A DNA stretch of 64,000 bases from Tipula vernalis (GCA_958295665.1 OY282559.1:249298764-249362763), one strand, 5' to 3'. Positions 21,504-32,456 are shown, numbered from the stretch's first letter. Numbers and translations are program-made. The notes: generated from the sequence alone by a model not told the origin.

Positions 21504-24502
21504 TTAATGAATATTTGGAACTAGTAATTTGGTATTACCAGAGATTATAGGAATATACGAATTATAGGAAGTACATTCTAGGTAATCATTTTCTTTTAAA
21601 AGGGTTAAGACACAGACAGCACAATTACATTTTTTTAATATTTTATTTACTAGATATCCTGTAAAATACCTAGTTGATGGATCTGAGTTGGTATTAGTTT
21701 GACAAAACGAAGAGCCTAAATCAGTTAATTCCTCTTCGATCTCGATTACAATTAAATGATCGTCGCTATCACTTTCATTGGTTTGGTCATTAAATAAGCA
21801 AAGTTCGGTGGTACTTGATTGAGGTTCTCCAGTATCTATTAAAGATAGCTCATTTTGTTTTTCCTCGCGAATAACGTCCAATAAGGTTGCATCTGTATCT
21901 TCTTCACAATTTGAAAGTGTTGTGAACGGTGTAATATATTTAATTGATAACAATTTAGCGACTGTGTAACTAAACTCTTGGACGGATGGATTGAAATTAT
22001 TTCCATTGGCGGATCTAATCAAAGAGAATGTATTTTCCAAAGCACCTTGATTTAGCCTTGAAGTAAGCAAATATTTAAAATGGACATTATCTTGTGAAAA
22101 TGACTTAAGGAGGAAAAGAATTTCGCGAATCGTTTGCACCATTCCATCAAATGAATAAACTTTCTTTTCGTTGACTAGTTTTATGTTTTGCATGTAAATC
22201 AACATTTCGTTCAGGAATTTGAATATGCAACAGCTTTCCTCAACTGTTAGAGCACATTTAAATTTATTTGCAGAATATAAACATTTTGAATTTAAACAAT
22301 CAAACAATTTGTCAAAATTATCAAAAAGAATCAAGGTGGCAGGTACTTTATTTTTATAGTTTAAAAAACGGTGGTTTTTTAAAAATTTTACAATTTATTA
22401 ATGTTTTTTTTATAACAATATATGGTTAAAAAAATTTTTTAATTACAAGCACAAAAAAAAAAAAAACAAGCAAAATAAAATTTTCTAATTTATACCATTC
22501 TAAAAAAAAAACACAAATTGGTAGTAAAATATCTTATAGTGACAATTTTAAAAATTTTAAAAAATTTATTTACTATGGAGACTAGTTTCGGAAATTTCTT
22601 CCTTCATCAGATCCCATTACTACACTACACTCTTTTTTTTTTTTTTTTTGTGCTTGTAATTAAAAAATTTTTTTAACCATATATTGTTATAAAAAAAACA
22701 TTAATAAATTGTAAAATTTTTAAAAAACCACCGTTTTTTAAACTATAATATACAGTGATAAAAGCCACGGCACCTGATAAAAATGGATAAATGCCATCTT
22801 TATAATACTTTATTTTTGACAGAATCAGAGAATTTATTTAACTCAAATGCTGTTTTTATTCCAGCTACCACGGTCCGGCTAAATACTTGGGTGGATAGTT
22901 TAACTTTCATCTTATCGAAATGGCCTGGATTCACCTGTTTATCACTTAACTTAGGACACATTCGAGTGGAGGACGATTGTTCTAATGTATTCAGCTAACG
23001 AACAACTTGCCAGCTCGCAATACCATCAGGTGTTTCGAGGTCAGATTTCAGCATACAATTTCGGAAAGATTTAAATAAATGCGGGGGATCAAATAAACCT
23101 ACAATTTGAGAAGAGCTAACATCGCTTAAAATTGGATTATTAGTATTAGCTCCCAAATTATTCAGAGCTTTTCGATTGTTCGATCCTTGGTCACATATAA
23201 CAGCTTTAACCGTTAGACATAAGGAATTACACAATTTCAAGTTGATCTCTACTAAATTGGTTAATGTATTTGATGAAATGGCATTCTCAGAGACGTAGTA
23301 GCATAAAATGTTTTTCCAGTTTCCAATAATACCGCGAACCATGAAAACACAAATATAGCTACTAATCTTAGCTTCTCTGCAACCGTCGCCCAAGTCAACA
23401 TATCCGTCTACACAAATCTCGGATTGAATTATATTTCAAATCCTTGCGAATCTTAATTTCATCAAAAACTAAACTGCATTGTTTATCGAAAATATCTAAA
23501 GTGCCGATTATTTCTTTTAATTTGTTTAAAATTTGTACATTATTTGAACCTGGGAAAAAATGTTTTATTGGTTGCCACCGTATAAGCGAAGATTTCGATG
23601 GTAAATCGAAATTCAACCTGTTCCTCAAAAAATTATATGATTTCGGGGACCGGTAATAAATATTTTGCGCAAGTATTTTAAATGTTTCGGGCCACTTTTG
23701 CGTTTTCTCTTTTTCTAAAAGTAGCAACCGACAAAAGTTTTTTGGAGTGATCACTTTTATTTGCTTTGGTAATTAAATCACTTAAACATGATTTGGGTTG
23801 ATTTTTCAAATCGATCAGTTTTTTATTTCCAATTCGATTTCTGTGCTCTAAATTTTTAATTTGACTTCGTAATTCCTTATTATCATTTCGCAATTTGGTA
23901 ATTTGAAAAAAATACTTTCGATTTAAAGATCGGTAAACCTCGATATTTTTTTCATTTTTTTCGCAACAGCTACAAGTTGGAGCATTTACTTGCAACGTAT
24001 TGTCAAAATACGGATGGGGTAATTATGCGATTTCTGCTAAACACATATCTTCCTGTGGCTTATTTGAGTAGGTTTTTAACTTTGAAGTGGCATTATAAGG
24101 TGCTGGCAATTGTAAAGGGTTTGATATGTTTTGAAGTTGATTAGTTGACTCAGTATTTAAATTAACTACCCCTTTGCTAACCATGCATTCGTTTTGTAAT
24201 AAGGCGCTTTTATTTAAGTTAGTCGACGTTTCCGGTAAAGGTTTCTGTTTTGAATTTGTAGGCTGGGGTAAACATAATGTTGGTACAGCTGTCCGTTTAA
24301 GCTTGCGTTTAAGAATACAGCTTGCCTCAAAATGATTTGAACAAATAAATATTCTCTTTTTACTGAATGGTAATATGCCACAATTTTTTAGCCAAAGTTC
24401 GTGGTTCGAATAATGCTTTGAATATTTAAAAAGGCGAGTACCATCTTTTAATTTAGAATTACAGTGCAAAACTGCACATTGAACACCCGACGGTCTGCTC
24501 AT
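21504..24502 (-). pseudogene. P-superfamily (THAP) transposase pseudogene
   Basis: Start chosen at the ATG of MSRPSGVQCAVLHC (24502), because the THAP zinc finger begins there: C-x4-C, the WLKNCGI segment, RIFICSNHF (C-x2-H) and AVPTLCLP. A linker and coiled coil follow (to about 23760), then the P-type catalytic region: FLRNRLNFDLPS, CSLVFDEIKIRKDL, ICDQGSNNRKALNNLG, VGLFDPPHLFKSFRN, PKLSDKQVNPGHFDKMKVKL, then SLIRSANGNNFNPS and a C-terminus at 21504 with a late Cys cluster. Breaks: TAA at about 24023, a frame change near 23755, another near 23428, TAG at 22995, TAA near 22786, and a MITE at 22354-22748. Nearly full length otherwise. I do not see the element's own terminal repeats, so it could be a decayed P element or a decayed host THAP9-like gene. 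Confidence 0.8.
22354..22748. mobile_element. MITE with >105-bp perfect inverted ends
   Basis: The left arm from ttatagtttaaaaaacggtg to about 22466 reappears as an exact reverse complement at about 22632-22748. The centre (22468-22630) has gactagtttcggaaatttc. TA at each edge fits a TA target duplication, but this cannot be separated from the AT-rich ends. It sits in the catalytic region of the P transposase. Perfect arms suggest a recent insertion. Confidence 0.85.
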
Positions 24503-24876
24503 AATAACAAAAATGATATTTTTATTTAACGAGTACAAATAATTACCTATAAATCGATTAAAATCAAAAATAAATTTCGGCAATGAAAAATTATCTAAAA
24601 ACAATAAGTAATAATAAACAAGATTTGATTATTAGAATAAATTCGGTAAAATCTAATAACGAAAATCAGATTGACGACAGCGAAATAAAAACACAATATT
24701 CCTCTATTGTACATATGTACATACTATATATACGGCTCAATAATCCAAAATTCAATAAATAGTAAAAATTTGGTATGCAACTACGAACTACGAACTTAAA
24801 ATGCATACAGATGTATTATGTATTTATGTATATGTAATATTATGTAATCGAATACAAAATATTTTTTTTTGCACCT
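24503..24876. other. No gene seen
   Basis: AT-rich 5' flank of the transposase pseudogene, with a tacatatgtacatac run near 24710. Confidence 0.45.
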
Positions 24877-25129
24877 GGGGGCCTATTCTCGAATTCCACA
24901 TCCATTTTCCACATGTGGACATCTGTCAAAACTCATAAAAATTGAATTTTTTTCGGTACTAAGGGAATATTTCCGAATGGGTATAAGCATGTGGAAAAAT
25001 TCCCCATATAGGAAAATGTCAATGCCGCATGTGTTTTATATACGAATTACAATTTTCGAACCAATTTTTGACAACTTTGACAGATGTCCACATGTGGAAA
25101 ATGGATGTGAAATTCGAGAACAGGCCCCC
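24877..25129. mobile_element. MITE copy 1 (~50-bp inverted ends)
   Basis: Begins gggggcctattctcgaattc, then ccacatccattttccacatg tggac; the end is the reverse complement (tgtccacatgtgg ... gaacaggccccc). A large minus-free ORF over it is non-coding shadow. 253 bp. Confidence 0.85.
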
Positions 25130-25131
25130 TA

Positions 25132-25368
25132 GGGCCCTATTCTCGAATTCCACATCTATTTTCCACATGTGGACAACTGTCAAAATTCATAAAAATTTAA
25201 TTTTTTTCGGTACCAAGGGAATATTTCCGAATGGATATAAGCATGTGGAAAAAATTCCCCATATAGGAAAATGTCCATGCTGCATGTGTTTTAATTTTTG
25301 AACGTTTTTGTGTGAACTTTGACAGATGTCCACATGTGGAAAATGGATGTGAAATTCGAGAATAGGCC
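25132..25368. mobile_element. MITE copy 2, directly adjacent
   Basis: Same family and orientation as copy 1 with about 90 percent similarity by eye and a small internal deletion. It starts 2 bp (ta) after copy 1 ends, suggesting insertion next to or into a TA at the border. Confidence 0.85.
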
Positions 25369-25697
25369 ACTGTACTGCTAAATGTATCCTATTTGGTTAT
25401 ATAATTGTAATTTGTTTAAAATACCGATATTTCGTCAAACTGGCTAGGTATATTAAAAACCAAAACAACATAAACACATTGAAAATTTCCTTAAATATAT
25501 TTTTTGTTATATACATATACATATGTATCTACAACCAGAACCGACTGTAAAAATATAGAAACGAAGTAAATAAATAGGGATATCTTCAATTGTATTATTT
25601 ACATGGTTTGGATTTGAAAACATTTGAATCCAATTCATTTTATAAAACAAATACGGTTTTGTTTGCTACTCGTACATTAAAAACTAAAATAAAATAA
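25369..25697. other. No gene seen
   Basis: AT-rich, with an atacatatacatatgtatc run near 25512. Confidence 0.5.
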
Positions 25698-25789
25698 TTT
25701 TTCCTACAATCGCCGTGAAAAGCAGGCTTTTTTTCTCTGTTTTCAAAGCCCAAAGTGTCTGTTTTTTTGACAGTTAATAAACAAATTAC

Positions 25790-25824
25790 TTTGTCACACG
25801 TTTCTCTTAGAAACGTGTGACAAA
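25790..25824. repeat. Perfect hairpin, 14-bp stem
   Basis: Stem tttgtcacacgttt pairs with aaacgtgtgacaaa around the loop ctcttag. Its core ttgtcac recurs in the hairpin at 26304-26392. Confidence 0.85.
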
Positions 25825-25925
25825 ACTTGAAACCGCACGCTAAATTTGAACATATGAAAAGAAGAGTAAGAGTAAAAGAAGAGTATTGAAAAGCGAAATT
25901 TCACATAATTATGATGTAATTATTT

Positions 25926-26054
25926 TTATTGATTATTATAGAAATTTACATTAATGGTACAATTGGTGCAGTTTTGTATGTTGATGCCGCGTTGATTGAG
26001 TTCTGGTGATAAATCCGGCGGTGTATTTGAGAGATCGCTGTCACTTAAATCCAT
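25926..26054 (-). CDS. Small ORF (42 aa) between hairpins, unidentified
   Basis: Starts at ATG 26054, stops TAA at 25926. The N-terminal half is acidic with Ser-Asp and Pro (MDLSDSDLSNTPPDLSPEL). The C-terminal half is short, uncharged and rich in N, I, C and V (GINIQNCTNCTINVNFYN), which looks like a beta-strand or amyloid-type motif. Base composition is clearly richer in GC than its flanks, and the codons look protein-like. It lies inside a segment bounded by a 14-bp inverted pair (25698-25711, 26271-26284) and two hairpins. It may be a last exon or a stand-alone peptide gene of a small element. I do not recognise a family. Confidence 0.35.
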   Translation of the reverse strand: MDLSDSDLSNTPPDLSPELNQRGINIQNCTNCTINVNFYNNQ

Positions 26055-26303
26055 TTTTTTTAGTTTTTTGTTGCAAAAAATAAATTGTCAATTTTTAAGA
26101 AAGACTAATGTTTGTATAAAACATCAAACCAAATTTTTGTTTTTCTTTATGAAAAATAAAAAAAATCTTTGACTACTCGATTGAACAAAATGTCGGTCCT
26201 AAAATAAAATCGTATTGTCAGTATAGTAAATTTTACTACAAAATTATCTTTTTATTATATTTTTTAAAATGATTGTAGGAAAAATAAAGTGTGAAACACG
26301 TCC

Positions 26304-26392
26304 GCAAAGTTGTTTGTCACGCTCGAAAGGTTGCTGGCCTTCGTCCCGTCGGCCAGCAATTTCCTTTCTCGCGTGACAAACTGGCACTTTGC
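26304..26392. repeat. Long imperfect hairpin
   Basis: gcaaagt / actttgc outside, then gtttgtcacgc, gaaagg and ttgctggcc pair with the reverse complements in ggccagcaat ... gcgtgacaaac. The loop is ttcgtcccgtc. Confidence 0.8.
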
Positions 26393-27510
26393 GCTCTTGA
26401 TACACAAATAATTATTCTTTTACTCCTTTCTAGCTGCTTTTATTTAGTGTCTCGTTTTCGTGTGTAAGTTGAAACAAAAATAATTTCTATAAGTATATGT
26501 GTTCAATATCAACACAATTTTACAATTGTTTATGTATTGTATTTTTTATGTTGTTAACTTGGTCGTCACTCTTCCGTATATAATAGCGACGATCATCGTA
26601 GTTCCAAAAATTGGAATATGTTGTGTGTCGCTACAAAAAAATTACCATTCAAGCAATACACCACTTGAATTATCTTATATATTCCCATAATTTTTGGTAT
26701 TACTAGTATTAAAGTCAAATTTAAATTAGTTTATACGTTTACACAAAACAGATAGCTAGTAGTAAATATTGAATATTTTTATTAAAGATGAAGTATCGAA
26801 ACTATAATTATGAACTTGATATCTTTTATTAGATGTTAATAATGCATTATACATATTGATTGATTACCCTCTTTACAAATAACAAAATTGCAAGGCAGGA
26901 GAGGGTCTTTAGTTACACCAATTCGGTATCTTCGTTTCCCACTCCAGGCCATATATATGTACAAGTTTGGTTAGCCGGCGTTTTGGACGTTAGTAAAGGA
27001 AGACATGCTTGGCGGATGGGTATCCTTTCAGGACAGTCCGCAGTACCATCATTTATATGGCATCAGGATGAGGATTGGAGCTCCTTCTTGGTGACTTAAC
27101 GGGGTCTCACCTGAATAAGAGCCTTATCTCTCTCGCCTTATCTCGTTCTCGATTCCGGAATTAATTCTGATTTTTTTTTTTTTTTTAAATAAAATTTTTT
27201 TAAGACCTCCGATAAAAAATTTAAAATCCAAATTTTATAAAGAACAACAAATTTCTTTTATTTCGATTAAAATATTAGATATTTTTATAATTAATTCTCA
27301 TAGGTATGAACGATACTAAATTGCAATTACGTATATTTGTATAGAAAATGTATAGAATTTATAAAGTTTGTTTGTAGTAATTATATAAATTCTTTAATTG
27401 CTGATAAATTATATTAATCCTATGAATTCAGTAAATTCCACAAATTCAATAAAATCTAAAAATCCAATAAGTTTTACTTTTATTAATTTTTTGTTGAATA
27501 TTAATTAATT
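26393..27510. other. No supported gene
   Basis: AT-rich except 26865-27165, a more balanced block (ggccatatatatgtacaag, gtcctttcaggacagtcc, cttcttggtgacttaacggg) that ends in a run of 16 T. It reads openly on the plus strand (26860-27099) but shows no known domain. It could be a retroposed fragment. Confidence 0.35.
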
Positions 27511-27894
27511 TATTAAATTTAATTCACCGCACATTCATTTCTTTTAGTCTATGTTTTTAATTTGCTTAATTTTGTATTTTATTTATTAATTATTATTTAT
27601 TGATTAAAATTAATTTTGTTATATAATATTTAATTTAATTTATGATACATGTATTATTATTAATCACCACCATATTATGTATTGTGTAATACCATTTGTT
27701 TACCACCGCGCAGAGCGCGTGTGCGCTTGTTGCCAAATCCGAGACGAGATTGATTTGTTGTGTAAGTGTAATGTATTGTTTATCTGTTTTGTAATGTGTC
27801 GCGCGGTTGGTACACCTGGAAAAACAAGTGGAATGGGCGCGTTGTTTCGACGCGTGTGGCGGTGAACGCATGTATACATGCGTGAACCGCCACA
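27511..27894 (-). repeat. LTR (3' copy on minus strand)
   Basis: 384 bp. Minus-strand end is mutated (TTTAATA in place of TTTAACA). Confidence 0.85.
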
Positions 27895-28795
27895 GGACTA
27901 CCACACGAGTGAATTTCCCCCTCTGTGATTGTAATGTTGTCTGTGTGTGAATGATGCTTGCGTGCGTATGCGAGTGTGCTCGTGCGTATGCGAGTGTGTG
28001 TTCGTACGTGTGTGTGCAAAACCGCGACTTGCCAGTGTTGTCTGACGTTTTCTTGTCTTGGATTTGCGTGGCCTCAAAACATGCGCCAGACCAGAATGGT
28101 ATGTTCTGAAGCCTGACGTAGCCTGTTTTGGGGCCAGTTTCAGTTCTATGTCGTGTCTGTTCCGTGAGTCTGGGGAGTGGGGTCGGGAATGGCTGGGTGG
28201 TCGTTTTTGCCATACGACCATTGTATGGAGCCATTTGAATGAAACACAAAACAAAACTTTATTGACTGAAAAAAATAAAAATAAAGTGAAACCGGAAAAA
28301 TTTAGAATAAATATGGTGGTGAAAAATTTACAAAATAAATAAAAAAATAAAAATATAGGAGATGATGGTATTGTCGTGCTGCCTACTGATGGTGTCCATA
28401 TTAATGATGGCGATGATGCCATTTATTCGTTTGATGATGCTACCAGCTGGTGAGATGACCGAAATGGTGGTGGTGATGGTGTTGTTATGATAATGCCGAC
28501 AGCTGTTGTGATGGCGGCGATGGCTGTAATGATATTGGTTCCGCTGCTGCTAGTCTCGTTGTTTCCTGCTGCTGTCCGTGGTAACTGCGATAGCGGTAAT
28601 GGTGGTGATGATGGTGTGACTCCATTGTATGAGTGTGCGGTATTGGTATGGTACCCCATGGATTTGCGTCTCCAGTTTGTATAGATGTATTCTGTCGCCA
28701 CCGGAAAAATAATAATAAAAAAAAAAATTTAAAAATACGTTTTAACATTTTTGTATATAAAAAAAAATGAAAAATATTTTTGGTATATACCGTTT

Positions 28796-28820
28796 ACCTG
28801 GTACGGGACCGTACCAGGTG
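28796..28820. other. Leader hairpin of the LTR element
   Basis: acctggtacgg pairs with ccgtaccaggt across 1-2 bases. Its place about 75 bp after the primer site would suit a leader structure in the RNA. Confidence 0.6.
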
Positions 28821-28879
28821 TGCACAATTTTTTACACAAAAAAAAAAATAAAACCGCGTGTTTGGTCCATAAAAATGGA

Positions 28880-28894
28880 CGTCGGTTGTCACCA
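28880..28894 (-). promoter_or_regulatory. Candidate primer binding site
   Basis: TGGTGACAACCGACG directly follows the 5' LTR on the minus strand. It starts with TGG, as tRNA-CCA sites do. The tRNA is not assigned. Confidence 0.45.
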
Positions 28895-28895
28895 T

Positions 28896-29279
28896 TGTTA
28901 AATTTAATTCACCGCACATTCATTTCTTTTAGTCTATGTTTTTAATTTGCTTAATTTTGTATTTTATTTATTAATTATTATTTATTGATTAAAATTAATT
29001 TTGTTATATAATATTTAATTTAATTTATGATACATGTATTATTATTAATCACCACCATATTATGTATTGTGTAATACCATTTATTTACCACCGCGCAGAG
29101 CGCGTGTGCGCTTGTTGCCAAATCCGAGACGAGATTGATTTGTTGTGTAAGTGTAATGTATTGTTTATCTGTTTTGTAATGTGTCGCGCGGTTGGTACAC
29201 CTGGAAAAACAAGTGGAATGGGCGCGTTGTTTTGACGCGTGTGGCGGTGAACGCATGTATACATGCGTGAACCGCCACA
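28896..29279 (-). repeat. LTR (5' copy on minus strand)
   Basis: 384 bp, intact TG...CA ends when read on the minus strand. Confidence 0.85.
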
Positions 29280-29416
29280 AATTCATGTAATATCTAATAT
29301 GCTACCGGTGGTTAGACCATTTTAATTGTGTTTCGATTAACACGAGAAGTATATTAGTATTTACGAACAGTAATTCAACGAAACCGACTAATATACATAA
29401 TTCTATTTATTTAATT

Positions 29417-29644
29417 ATATGATTTTAATACGAGTATGTTCCGAAGATTGTATATTAGTTATGATTCGCTAATACTTAAACGCACAGCACATTCTGTATA
29501 TATAGAATGTAAATTGTGGTATAATCAGTCCAGTCGCCGCGACGTGATGAGAAGATTGATTTTTTCATAATCATAAGTTCATCAGTTCGAAACTGGATTG
29601 AATTCTCTTACAATCTTCGGAACATACTCGTATTAAAATCATAT
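29417..29644. mobile_element. Palindromic element, perfect 36-bp inverted ends
   Basis: The left end atatgattttaatacgagta continues through tgttccgaagattgta; the right end is its exact reverse complement (29609-29644). 228 bp, no coding. Confidence 0.8.
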
Positions 29645-29673
29645 CAATAAGTTTGAGTTCTAGTTTGAGTATT

Positions 29674-29958
29674 TTATTCAAAGTATTGCTCATCATTAGT
29701 TATACATTTTTCCCATCTTTCTGGCAATGCGTGGATGCCACGCCAAAAAAACTGTTCTTCTATTGAGGCAAGCCAGTTATCGAGCCATTTTCGTACATTT
29801 TCGTAAGAAGTGAAGTGTTCCATCGATACAAATAAGTAGCAATCGGACGGAGTCAAGTCTGGTGAGTAAGCCACATGTGAAAGTATTTCTCAATTAAGTG
29901 CTTCCAACGTTTCCTTGACCGGTTTTGCTTTGTGTGATGGTGCATTATCATCGACATT
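29674..29958 (-). pseudogene. mariner transposase C-terminal fragment
   Basis: Minus-strand reading gives DNAPSHKAKP, then a TGA where a Trp is usual, then AYSPDLTPSDCYLFVSMEHF and HALPERWEKCITNDEQYFE to the stop at 29674. DNAPxH and YSPDLxPSD are hallmark catalytic motifs of the mariner D,D34D transposases. A few residues between SME and HFTSYE are deleted. Everything upstream of DNAPSH is missing, so this is only the last quarter of the gene. No terminal repeats seen. Confidence 0.85.
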
Positions 29959-30131
29959 TTTACATAACACGTAAAAAACATGTGTTATTATATGAAACTT
30001 GGATTGTTATGAATTGGATGTTGTTGACAGATGTTAAAAGAAAACAATGGCGACGATGACGTGGTTTGTTGAAAGGTACATTGACATATGGCCACATTTA
30101 TTGGTAAATTCCAGTTTCAAATATACACACC

Positions 30132-30603
30132 TGTGGCTCTATTCTGGTAATTCCGGGGGAACGGGCAATACTTTTTTTTACAGCAGCTTCTCAAATACAA
30201 ATTTCCAACTTTTTATTCCCCATTCTCCAAAAGTGGAATTTGGTAATTGTGGAATACATATACAGGGGAAATACATTTAAGTATGTATATCAAAATTATT
30301 ATAATAACTCTTATTTACTACAATACTATCTTTAAAATTATTAGATAATTTAACCCTTACAAACAATATTAATATTATTAATTATTAATATCAAAAAACA
30401 TTTTCGTTAAAAATCTATTCCCCAACAATTCTTTCATAAAATCGGCGTGGAATAACAAACGTCAAAACTGCTGTAATTGGGAATAATTTGTTCCCAATAA
30501 AAAATCTTTCCCGAACACCAGAATACACTTTGGGGAACAGGGAATAATACTGCAAGAAAATTTAAAATTTCTATTCCTCGGGAACTACCAGAATAGGGCC
30601 ACA
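30132..30603. mobile_element. MITE, ~27-bp inverted ends
   Basis: Left end tgtggctctattctggtaat and right end (reverse complement) tgtggccctattctggtagt. Inner parts share ttcccNNaata and ttggggaa words in both orientations. 472 bp, non-coding. Confidence 0.75.
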
Positions 30604-30639
30604 TGTATACAAAAATTTTTAAAAATCCTATAAACTTTA

Positions 30640-30960
30640 ACAATTGTGTAAATTTAATAATTTCTATAAATTTTACAAGTTCTATAATTTCTATGAATGA
30701 AACTTAAATATTCAGTAATTGCTTTAAATTCTATAAATCCCATAAATTCTTTATTTCTTATTATTATTTTAAATCCAATAAATTCTATAAATTTTATAAA
30801 TTCTCGAAATTCTACAAAGTCCATAAATGTTACAAATTTTAATTTGCGTATAAACTCTATAAATTCTTTAAATTTTATAGATTCTATATGAATTGTTTCA
30901 AGTTTTTCAGTTTTATATTTTCTACAAAGACAAATTTTACTAATTCTAAAAATTCTTAGT
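30640..30960. repeat. Diverged AT-rich short tandem repeat
   Basis: Irregular repeats of ataaattct, about 9 bp each, with many variants. Both strands are open by chance because of this periodicity. A shorter stretch of the same kind lies at about 27415-27475. Confidence 0.7.
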
Positions 30961-30978
30961 GAATTTAACAATAAATAC

Positions 30979-31400
30979 ATTTTTTTTTTTTTTTTTTTTT
31001 AATATTACAACTGATTTACAAATCATTTAGTAATTTATCTTTCTTAAATGAAGATTCACATTTGACGGGCAGTAACCCAATGGTTACTCCCGTTTGAATT
31101 TACATAGAACATATTTATTTTTCTCGAACCTAATTAAATACAACTGCCCAATTCCAAAGGTTTCTACCTTTGAAGTCTTCTTGCTGCATTGGTGATATCC
31201 AACAAACTTCGTATGTCTGCATTTTGGTGCCGAGATATCCGCTGAAAGTGTTTCTTTCCATGATTTTGTATTTATTCACGTACATATTCCATGTTTAAGT
31301 CCCGATGGAGGTTATCATTTCTAATGTACCATGGTGCGTTTACAATGCCATGCAACACTTTATTTTGAAAACATTGTATCATTTGTACATTGGTAGTTGG
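30979..31400 (-). pseudogene. 5'-truncated Jockey-type LINE, 3' end
   Basis: Minus-strand translation gives MIQCFQNKVLHGIVNAPWYI and RNDNLHRDLNMEYV, close in wording to the C-terminus of the LINE at 44138-48683 (FQNMVLRNIVDAPWYVRNND at about 48229-48288). Stops follow; the sequence ends in a poly-A tail (T-run 30979-30999 on the plus strand). Truncation at about 31400 leaves only the end of ORF2 and the 3' UTR. Confidence 0.75.
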
Positions 31401-31599
31401 CGTCTATTGGAGGGGGGGGGGACTAAAGTTGAGTAGATTAATCTACCAGCTCCGCAACCTTCCAGTAGTCATGTTCTGGTCATGTATTAGGCTGCAGCAT
31501 GATGGGTACTATTGTGTAAGGGGTAACATGTTCACAATTCGCAAGTGTACGTGCTGCCTCCTCGTGGCAACCACTGGTAACTAAGGCAATTTAGCACAT

Positions 31600-32131
31600 T
31601 TTTTGCCATTTGGCACACGCTAAAGTACGGCGCTAAAAGAGAAAGTCTTGACAAAAAACCCTAATCTAAGGTGAAACAGCCTATGCCGATGGTTGAACGG
31701 CTGATAGGTTAATCAGTCCAAAATATGCGAACTTTGGATACCAGGCACCCTCCAGTTTTATTTAGCCTTCCTGTAGTAAAGCTGGGTGACCTACAGGTAA
31801 TTTGTAAATCCTAGCAACTCCTAAGAGTAAAATCAAACTGAAGACGAGGCAGGGGTAGGAATATTCGGTAGTGGGACAGGCCTCTCGAAGTCCTTGGGTT
31901 CCAATGCTACCATCTTTATAGCGGAGCTACATGCTGCAGTAAACATCTAGGAGGGAGAGCAATAAGCCCAGATAGTATGTATCACGTACCGGGAGGTAAT
32001 ATTATCGGGTTCATTAAGAGCCTGAATATTGGCTGGATGGGTAATTAAGCAGGGTCCAGCACAATAGATCTTTTAGGTCGCAGTGCGAGGTGGCTGATCG
32101 CCCACATGGCCCTTCAATAATAATAATAATC
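31600..32131 (+). pseudogene. Possible LINE 3' end with (TAA)n tail
   Basis: A less AT-rich block contains NATIFIAELHAAVNI near 31905-31950, which resembles the start of the RNase H domain of some non-LTR elements, with many stops. It ends in five TAA units (32116-32131), a tail type known from the I clade. The identification is weak. Confidence 0.35.
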
Positions 32132-32456
32132 ATTTCTACATTTGTCTTCTTGGTACAACCTTAAAGTTGAATACCGTAGGTCCATACTGGTTTAAGTATT
32201 TGCTGATATAATAGCAGTTTGTTATGTGGGTGTTTCTTTTTATTTATTCTACAGAAAGAATAGAAGGAATATAATACCGATCACATGACCTTAGAATATT
32301 CTGAACGAATTGTTATAAAAAAACAAAATAGAATAAATGGAATACGGTTTTACGCATTTTTTTTCAGTTTGACATTTAAGCTGTGTGTTTGGCAAGATAT
32401 ATTATTGTGTTTATATAAAGTGTTAGTTTATTAAATAATGGATAAAAAAATATTAT
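32132..32456. other. No gene seen
   Basis: AT-rich spacer. Confidence 0.5.

Larger units (their letters stand above)
27511..29279 (-). mobile_element. Non-autonomous LTR retrotransposon
   Basis: Two direct repeats of 384 bp (27511-27894 and 28896-29279) flank about 1 kb. They differ at only three positions by eye. Read on the minus strand, the LTR starts TGTGGCGG and ends TTTAACA (one copy has TATTAA in place of TGTTAA). AATT occurs on both outer sides as a likely 4-bp target duplication. A primer-binding candidate TGGTGACAACCGACG follows the 5' LTR and a purine run AGAGGGGGAAA lies near the 3' LTR. The interior has only low-complexity ORFs (poly-His/Pro/Ser wording), with no gag or pol domain. 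It must have moved with proteins supplied by another element. Confidence 0.8.

Noticed and set aside
21504..24502. Intact domesticated THAP9-like gene
   Set aside because: Several stops, two frame changes and a MITE break it; a domesticated origin before decay cannot be excluded.
24869..25301. Two plus-strand ORFs
   Set aside because: They lie over the two MITEs and mirror their inverted ends.
27635..28748. Several long overlapping minus- and plus-strand ORFs with His/Pro/Ser/Thr-rich products
   Set aside because: They lie across the LTR and low-complexity interior of the short LTR element, overlap each other in several frames, and one is repeated because it sits in both LTRs. No domain.
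30654..30980. 108-codon minus-strand ORF rich in EFIEFI repeats
   Set aside because: Created by the short AT-rich tandem repeat; the opposite strand is also open.
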